Of a DNA stretch of 11,556 nt, positions 6,789 to 11,556 are shown piece after piece. Source of the stretch: an uncultured bacterium (lineage in GTDB: Bacteria > Actinomycetota > Coriobacteriia > Coriobacteriales > Coriobacteriaceae); NCBI GenBank assembly GCA_905215225.1, contig CAJMPM010000025.1:1-11556 (forward strand). Reading direction: 5' to 3'. Both the position numbers and the translations under genes were made by a program. Numbering within the stretch: position 1 is the first letter of the stretch; each line of letters begins with the position of its first letter. Below the pieces are notes generated by a model that saw only the letters and a list, made by a program, of their open reading frames with translations, searched no databases and was not told where the DNA came from.

Positions 6789-7376
6789 TTACAGTGAGCC
6801 CTTGGTGCTGGGGATGCCTTGCACGCGGGGATCGAGCTCGCAGGCGTGGCGCATCGTGCGGCCCACGGCCTTAAAGGCGGCCTCGATAATGTGATGCGAG
6901 TTGCCGCCCGCCAGCTCGCGCACGTGCAGCGTGAGCTTGGCATCGCGCGCAAAGGCGTAGAAGAACTCGACGGCCAGCTCGGTATCGAAGCTGCCCACGC
7001 GCTCGGTCGGCACGGGCAGCTCGCAATAGGCCTGCCCGCGGCCCGAGATATCCACGGCGGCCATCACGAGCGTCTCGTCCATGGCGATCGCCGCGTCGGC
7101 AAAGCGCGTAATGCCCGCCTTGTCTCCCAGCGCTTGGCAAAACGCCTCGCCCAGCACGATGCCCGTATCCTCGACGGTGTGATGCGCATCGACCTCAACA
7201 TCGCCCACCGCGTGTACCGTCAAATCGAACAGGCCATGGCGGCCAAAGGCGTTGAGCATGTGGTCGAAAAACGGCACGCCGGTCGAGATATCGCACACGC
7301 CGCTCCCGTCCAGGTCGAGCTTGACGACAATGTCGGTCTCACCCGTCTTGCGGGTCACCTCGGCATAACGGCCCAT
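6789..7376 (-). CDS. hisB: Imidazoleglycerol-phosphate dehydratase HisB
   Basis: Dehydrates imidazole glycerol phosphate to imidazole acetol phosphate. The 195-aa protein is the monofunctional dehydratase: it lacks the N-terminal HAD-type histidinol-phosphatase domain found in E. coli HisB. Manganese-binding repeats are 'FFDHML' (36-41), 'DAHHTVEDTGI' (63-73) and 'GGNSHHIIEAAFKA' (157-170). The 'STGVPFFDHM' block and terminal 'PSTKGSL' are also typical. The ATG at 7376 directly abuts the hisC stop, reading TAGATG, and GGAGGAG lies just upstream inside the hisC 3' end, so the two genes are tightly coupled. The following gap to hisH is 79 nt and carries a palindromic repeat. The absent phosphatase is supplied by the PHP-type gene at 2708-3619. 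Confidence 0.97.
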   Translation of the reverse strand: MGRYAEVTRKTGETDIVVKLDLDGSGVCDISTGVPFFDHMLNAFGRHGLFDLTVHAVGDVEVDAHHTVEDTGIVLGEAFCQALGDKAGITRFADAAIAMDETLVMAAVDISGRGQAYCELPVPTERVGSFDTELAVEFFYAFARDAKLTLHVRELAGGNSHHIIEAAFKAVGRTMRHACELDPRVQGIPSTKGSL

Positions 7377-8492
7377 CTACATCTCCTCCTTCACCAGTGC
7401 AGCAAACGCAGCCAGCACCTCGTCGTTTTCCCGCGGCGTACCCACGGTAATGCGTAGGCAGTCCGCGAGCCCCGGCGCATAGCTAAAGTCGCGCACCAGA
7501 ATCGAATACTCGTCGCGCAGACGCTCGCGCACGCGCGTGGCATGCGGCGTACGCACGAGTGCAAAGTTCGCCGCGCTCGGCCATGCCTCCACGGGCATGC
7601 CCTCGGCAGCCATCGCGCGCAGGGCGCACAGCTCGCGCTCGCGCTCGGATGCGACCTGTGCCACCACGGGCGCGTACGCATCGCGGGCACGCACGCAGGC
7701 AAGCGCCGCCGTCTGGCTCAGCACATTGACCGAATAGATCTGGCGAATCGCCGCGAACACGTCGATGACCTCGGGGGCTGCAATCACATAGCCCAGACGC
7801 GTACCGGCGGCGCCGAACGCCTTGGACAGCGTATGCAAAATCACCAGGTTGGGATGCTCGGCGATAAGCCCCTTCGCCGTGGTTGCCGCGCCAAACGAAT
7901 CGTCCGCAAACTCAACGTAGGCCTCGTCGACCATCACCATGCCGGGGCACGCATCGCACAGGGCCGCGACAAAGTCGAGCGGCGCCACGTCGCCCGTGGG
8001 ATTGTTGGGCGAGGTCACGATCGCCAGGCTGCATCCGGGCGCCGCCGAAAGCACGGCAGCCTGGTCGAGCTCAAAGGTCGCCGGGTCGCGCCACACGTCG
8101 CGCACCTCGGTCTGGCAGAGCGACGCAAAGAACGCATACTCGCTAAAGCACGGCGGGCAGTTGAGCAGGGTCCGCCCCGCGCCGCCAAACGCCAGCAGGT
8201 AGTTATAGAGCAGCTCGTCTCCGCCGTTGCCCACGCAGATATTCTCGCGCGTCACGCCATGCCAAGCGGCGAGCTCGTCGCGCAGGTCGTTGGACATGGA
8301 ATCGGGATAGCGGTTGAGCGGTGTGGCAGCCAGGACGGCGTCGATCGCCTCGCGCACGCCGGCCGGCACGGGATAGGTGTTCTCGTTGGCCGAAAGGTTG
8401 ATGCGCGTGGGCGTAAAGTTGGGATCGTAGGGCTCAATGCCGGCCAAGTACGGCTGGACGAGCTCCTTCATGCGGGGCGTGAGTTCGGCCAT
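7377..8492 (-). CDS. hisC: Histidinol-phosphate aminotransferase HisC
   Basis: A PLP-dependent fold-type I aminotransferase converting imidazole acetol phosphate and glutamate to histidinol phosphate. From the ATG at 8492 it has 371 aa, normal for the family. 'INLSANENTYPVP' (31-43) is the N-terminal substrate loop. 'VGNGGDELL' (87-95) contacts PLP phosphate, 'VTSPNNPTG' (159-167) holds the PLP-ring asparagine, and 'VDEAYVEF' (188-195) supplies the PLP aspartate. K224 in 'TLSKAFGAAGTRLGY' forms the Schiff base. The frame stays open to 8591, but those extra 33 codons overlap hisD. The chosen ATG is 1 nt after the hisD stop and has GAGGAGG within the hisD tail. Enzymes of this group can also act on aromatic amino acids, but the his-operon position makes HisC the safe assignment. 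Confidence 0.96.
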   Translation of the reverse strand: MAELTPRMKELVQPYLAGIEPYDPNFTPTRINLSANENTYPVPAGVREAIDAVLAATPLNRYPDSMSNDLRDELAAWHGVTRENICVGNGGDELLYNYLLAFGGAGRTLLNCPPCFSEYAFFASLCQTEVRDVWRDPATFELDQAAVLSAAPGCSLAIVTSPNNPTGDVAPLDFVAALCDACPGMVMVDEAYVEFADDSFGAATTAKGLIAEHPNLVILHTLSKAFGAAGTRLGYVIAAPEVIDVFAAIRQIYSVNVLSQTAALACVRARDAYAPVVAQVASERERELCALRAMAAEGMPVEAWPSAANFALVRTPHATRVRERLRDEYSILVRDFSYAPGLADCLRITVGTPRENDEVLAAFAALVKEEM

Positions 8493-8493
8493 T

Positions 8494-9930
8494 TTAGGCC
8501 TCCTCGCCAGCCACGCCAGCGCCATCTGCGCCTGCTGCCGCCAGGTCCACGCCCTCGCCAACCGTCGCCACAGCGTCGCCCGGCCAGGCAACCTTGGTCA
8601 GGTCGGCCGCGGCCAGAGACTCGGCGCCCACGGCATCCTCGCCCTGCTCCAGCACGCGGCGGCGCAGTGCGGCCGAAAGCGCGTGTGCCCACAGGCCCTC
8701 GGCCTCGGCCAAACGCTGCGTAGCGGGAGCGTCGGAGAGCAGGCCCTCGGGCGTATAGCAAATGACGCTCGAGCGCTTGACGAACTCTTCGACCGAAAGC
8801 GGGTTAGAGAACATGGCAGTGCCGCCGGTCGGCAGCGTGTGATTGGGGCCGGCAACGTAATCGCCGAGCGGCTCGGAGCTCCACGCGCCCACAAAGATGG
8901 CGCCGGCGTTGCGAATGCCGCCGAGCAGGCCCATCGCGTCCTTGCAGTGCAGCTCCAGGTGCTCGGGCGCCACGGTGTTCACCGCCTCGACGGCGGCAGC
9001 CATATCGGCTGCCACCACGATGGTGCCCTCATTGTCGAGCGAAGCGCGCGTGATCTCGGCGCGTGGCGACTGCGCTACCAGGATGTCGATACCCGTCTCA
9101 ACCTCACGCGCAAACTGCTCGTCGCAGGTCACAAGATAGCAGGCTGCCAGCGGATCATGCTCGGCCTGGGCCATCAGGTCGGCCGCGACCACCATGGGCT
9201 TGGCCGTGGCATCGGCCAGCACGCAGACTTCGGACGGGCCGGCGACCATGTCGATGCCCACATCGCCGGAGACGATCTGCTTGGCCGCGGCGACAAAGGC
9301 GTTGCCCGGGCCGGTGATCTTGTCGACGCGCGGAATGGTCTCGGTGCCGTACGCCAGCGCGGCCACGGCCTGGGCGCCGCCCACCATATAGATTTCGTCC
9401 ACGCCGCCGAGCTTTGCCGCGGCGAGCGTGTAGGGGCTGATCAGGCCGTCTTTTTGCGGCGGAGTCACCATAACCACGCGCTTGACGCCGGCAACCTTGG
9501 CGGGAATGGCATTCATGAGCACCGTGGAGGGATACTGTGCGCGACCGCCCGGCACGTAGATGCCGGCCGCCGCGAGCGGGGTCACCTTAACGCCGAGCAT
9601 CGTGCCGTCCGCACGCGTGGTAAACCAGCTCTGCTCGACCTCGCGCTGGTGGAATTCGCGAATCTGGCGCGCAGCCTTCTCGAGCGCGGCGACAAAAGCC
9701 GGGTCGAGGCCTTCGAGCGCGGCATCGATCTGCTCTTGCGGCAGACGGAAGCTCTGCAGCTCAACTCCGTCAAAACGCTGGCAGTAATCGCGCACCGCGG
9801 CATCACCGTTGGCGCGCACGTTGGCCACGATATCGCGGGCGGCGTCGACGATGTTTTGCGGCAGCACGCCCTTGCGGTTGAGCTGGTTGGTAACGAGGCG
9901 CTCGCCGGGAGCAAGCTTGATGGTCTTCAT
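8494..9930 (-). CDS. hisD: Histidinol dehydrogenase HisD
   Basis: Oxidises histidinol to histidine with two NAD+, the last two steps of the pathway. The 478-aa product contains a complete HisD. 'GIYVPGGRAQYPSTVLMN' (123-140) and 'KITGPGNAFVAAAKQIV' (204-220) are conserved blocks. The zinc ligands by homology are Q255 and H258 in 'MAQAEHDP', D357 in 'LGDYVAGPNHTLPTGG' and H416. The catalytic pair is E323/H324 in 'APEHLEL'. The ATG at 9930 has GGGGA about 7 nt upstream. After about residue 428, where most HisD proteins end, there is an extra tail of about 50 residues rich in Ala, Gly, Asp and Glu. It has no recognisable domain, and hisC starts 1 nt after it. A 105-nt structured gap separates hisD from hisZG upstream. 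Confidence 0.97.
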   Translation of the reverse strand: MKTIKLAPGERLVTNQLNRKGVLPQNIVDAARDIVANVRANGDAAVRDYCQRFDGVELQSFRLPQEQIDAALEGLDPAFVAALEKAARQIREFHQREVEQSWFTTRADGTMLGVKVTPLAAAGIYVPGGRAQYPSTVLMNAIPAKVAGVKRVVMVTPPQKDGLISPYTLAAAKLGGVDEIYMVGGAQAVAALAYGTETIPRVDKITGPGNAFVAAAKQIVSGDVGIDMVAGPSEVCVLADATAKPMVVAADLMAQAEHDPLAACYLVTCDEQFAREVETGIDILVAQSPRAEITRASLDNEGTIVVAADMAAAVEAVNTVAPEHLELHCKDAMGLLGGIRNAGAIFVGAWSSEPLGDYVAGPNHTLPTGGTAMFSNPLSVEEFVKRSSVICYTPEGLLSDAPATQRLAEAEGLWAHALSAALRRRVLEQGEDAVGAESLAAADLTKVAWPGDAVATVGEGVDLAAAGADGAGVAGEEA

Positions 9931-9973
9931 ATCGGTATCCCCTATCGGTCGAGGTTTTGTTCGAAAAACGAGA

Positions 9974-9998
9974 GGCCGGGCGGCGGCGCCAACCGGCC
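9974..9998 (-). terminator. GC-rich hairpin with trailing T-run between hisZG and hisD, possible terminator or attenuator
   Basis: Read on the minus strand, GGCCGG (9993-9998) pairs with CCGGCC (9974-9979). The stem continues past one mismatch through a G-T and two G-C pairs, leaving a 5-nt loop: about 9 pairs in a 25-nt hairpin. Five T residues follow about 5 nt later (near 9964-9968). The T-run is set back and short for a strong intrinsic terminator, so partial termination or mRNA protection between the first gene and the rest of the operon is the more cautious reading. Confidence 0.4.
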
Positions 9999-10035
9999 CA
10001 CAGCCCAGACGTTGGGGCGCCCGTGCGTGCTCGCG

Positions 10036-11556
10036 CTATTGTGCCGAGCCCGCGACGGGCTCAAAATGCTTGTCCTTCACGGCTGCCGCCAAGCGATCTG
10101 CCAGATTGCGTACGCGCGGATCCAGGCGCGCGGCACCCGGATTGACAAAGAAGCGCGCCGTGCAGTCCATAATGCGACCAGTAATAACCAGGTCGTTGTC
10201 ACGCAGCGTGGCGCCCGTGGCGGTGATGTCTACGATACGGTCGGTCATGCCGACAATGGGGCCCAGCTCGATGTTGCCGTGCAGCGAAACGATGTCGGCG
10301 TTCACGCCGCGCTCGGCATACCAGGCACTCGCGATGCGCGGGTACTTGGTGGCCACGCGAAGCGAACCGCGGCGGGCATAGTTGCGCTCGGCCTGACCGG
10401 CGCGCCATGCGGGCTCCGCCTCGATAAACGTGCACAGGCCGTAGCCCAGATCGACCAGCTGCAGCAAGTTGAGGTCGGCCTCGATGAGCGAGTCCCAGCC
10501 GCAGATGCCGCAATCGGCACCGCCGCAGCCCACAAAGGCGGGCGCATCGCTGGGGCGCACGATGACAAACTCAATATCGCCGACCGTGCCCTCGCCGGCA
10601 CGCGTGTCGCGACCGCGCACGATCAGGTGACGGCCGGGGTCACGCAGCTCAGAGACATCCAGGCCCGCGGCCTCGAGCACGTCGAGCGTGTCGGCCTTAA
10701 GCGAGCCCTTGGGCACGGCGATGCGCAGCGGACCCTCGGCACCACGGCCCGCGGCGTGATCGCCATCGGAAGCGGCGTCCTCGACCGAGGTGCGCGCTGC
10801 CTCCAGGCGCTCGAGCGAAAAGGCGAAGCCCGCCGCCGGTACCTCGATGCCGTCGCCAAATGCACCGGTAAAGATGGAGTCGTAGCGTCCGCCCGAACCG
10901 ACCGGATCGGGCAAGCCGCCGGCATAGGCCTTAAAGACCAGGCCCGTGTAGTAATCGAAAGAGTTCATGATGGAAAAGTCGAACGACAGCACCTGGGCAT
11001 CCTCGGGTGCCAGGCCCTCGACCAGGGCACTCAGTTCGCGCGTCAACGGCGCGGCGATACCGGCGGCCCCCAGCAGCGCGTCCACGCGGTCGAGCACCTC
11101 GGCACCACCGTGCAGGCGCGGCAGCTCGCTAATGGCGGCCTTGACGGCCTCGGGCTCGGCACTTGCCGCCACGCGGGCATCGAGGCTCACAAAGTCGTTG
11201 GCGTGCACGCAACGCAATGCCTCGGCAGCCGGTTCGCGATCCTCACAGGCCGCGAGCAACTCCTTAAACGGACGCACGCTGCCCGCGATAATGCGCGCAT
11301 CGGGCAGCGCCAGCTTGCGCACCGCCTCGGCCACGAGCGAGACAATCTCGACATCGCCCGCGGTATCGCCCGCACCGATAAGCTCAAAGCCCAGCTGTGT
11401 AAACTGGCGCGAGCCGCCGGCATTGCGCTGGCACTCGCGAACTACCGGCGCCTCGTAGCGAAGGCGCAGCGGCAGATCGGCCGCGCGCATGCGGGTCGAA
11501 ACCAAGCGCACGATCGGCAGCGTGTTGTCGGGGCGGGCCACCGGCAGGCGCCCGTC
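10036..11556 (-). CDS. hisG: HisZ-HisG fusion: ATP phosphoribosyltransferase regulatory plus short catalytic domain (5' truncated by window)
   Basis: Catalyses ATP + PRPP to phosphoribosyl-ATP, the committed and usually histidine-inhibited first step. One open frame of 506 visible codons runs off the window edge; residues here are numbered from the internal GTG at 11541. The first part is HisZ, a histidyl-tRNA synthetase paralogue: 'RPDNTLPIVRL' (3-13), 'RQFTQLGFELIG' (45-56), 'FDYYTGLVFKAY' (195-206), 'GSGGRYDSIF' (215-224) and 'GFAFSLERL' (238-246). A linker of about 25 residues (roughly 247-270) leads to short-form HisG: 'LRIAVPKGSL' (272-281), 'FVIVRPSDAPAFV' (325-337), 'GICGWDSL' (345-352), 'GNIELGPIVGMTDRIVDI' (422-439) and the PRPP loop 'TATGATLRDNDL' (440-451). 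There is no C-terminal regulatory HisG domain, as expected for the HisZ-dependent form. Normally HisZ and HisG are separate proteins. The N-terminal 80 or so HisZ residues, the start and the operon promoter are outside the window. Confidence 0.92.
   Translation of the reverse strand, partial: DGRLPVARPDNTLPIVRLVSTRMRAADLPLRLRYEAPVVRECQRNAGGSRQFTQLGFELIGAGDTAGDVEIVSLVAEAVRKLALPDARIIAGSVRPFKELLAACEDREPAAEALRCVHANDFVSLDARVAASAEPEAVKAAISELPRLHGGAEVLDRVDALLGAAGIAAPLTRELSALVEGLAPEDAQVLSFDFSIMNSFDYYTGLVFKAYAGGLPDPVGSGGRYDSIFTGAFGDGIEVPAAGFAFSLERLEAARTSVEDAASDGDHAAGRGAEGPLRIAVPKGSLKADTLDVLEAAGLDVSELRDPGRHLIVRGRDTRAGEGTVGDIEFVIVRPSDAPAFVGCGGADCGICGWDSLIEADLNLLQLVDLGYGLCTFIEAEPAWRAGQAERNYARRGSLRVATKYPRIASAWYAERGVNADIVSLHGNIELGPIVGMTDRIVDITATGATLRDNDLVITGRIMDCTARFFVNPGAARLDPRVRNLADRLAAAVKDKHFEPVAGSAQ
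10046..10062. repeat. Perfect 7-bp hairpin in the last codons of hisZG
   Basis: GAGCCCG (10046-10052) and CGGGCTC (10056-10062) are perfect arms around a 3-nt loop, ending 8 nt before the hisZG stop codon. It encodes part of the HisG C-terminus, so codon constraint may explain it. It lies just upstream of the stronger hairpin at 9974-9998. There is no T-run after it on the minus strand. Confidence 0.45.

Noticed and set aside
7542..8723. Long plus-strand open frame opposite hisC and the hisD tail
   Set aside because: Antisense shadow of hisC; composition is biased to Arg, Gln, Pro and His and no motif is seen.

Overview
The window is a high-GC stretch from an actinobacterial genome. It most resembles Coriobacteriia of the Collinsella type. 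I base this on base composition, tight gene packing, a short-form ATP phosphoribosyltransferase fused to HisZ, and a palindromic intergenic repeat of a kind I recall from that group. The genus-level guess is inference; I could not search databases.

Layout. (1) Positions 3-521, plus strand: the 3' end of a DUF4143-type AAA+ ATPase gene, cut by the window edge and visibly richer in A/T than the rest. (2) Positions 561-2514, minus strand: three genes read as larC (C-terminal domain only), a YfcE-type phosphodiesterase and mazG. The last two are 2 nt apart. (3) Positions 2708-3619, plus strand: a PHP-family histidinol-phosphatase (HisJ/HisK type), divergent from larC and convergent with the his genes. 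(4) Positions 3647-11556, minus strand: a his gene cluster read as hisZG (5' end outside the window), hisD, hisC, hisB, hisH, hisA, hisF, hisI, hisE.

Together the his cluster and the PHP phosphatase supply every step from PRPP + ATP to histidine. HisZG makes phosphoribosyl-ATP; HisE and HisI hydrolyse it and open the ring; HisA isomerises; HisF/HisH form IGP and AICAR; HisB dehydrates; HisC transaminates; the PHP enzyme removes phosphate; HisD oxidises twice to histidine. HisB is only the dehydratase, so the neighbouring PHP gene fills what would otherwise be a gap.

Spacing in the his cluster is bimodal. hisD-hisC-hisB and hisH-hisA-hisF are joined by -4 to +3 nt, while hisZG|hisD (105 nt), hisB|hisH (79 nt) and hisF|hisI (142 nt) each hold a strong inverted repeat. 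These three structured gaps are the most interesting unexplained part of the window, as they could tune expression within the operon or be small mobile palindromes. The ordinary catalytic genes look intact. No rRNA, tRNA, CRISPR array or insertion sequence was seen. The his operon promoter and any leader lie beyond position 11556.
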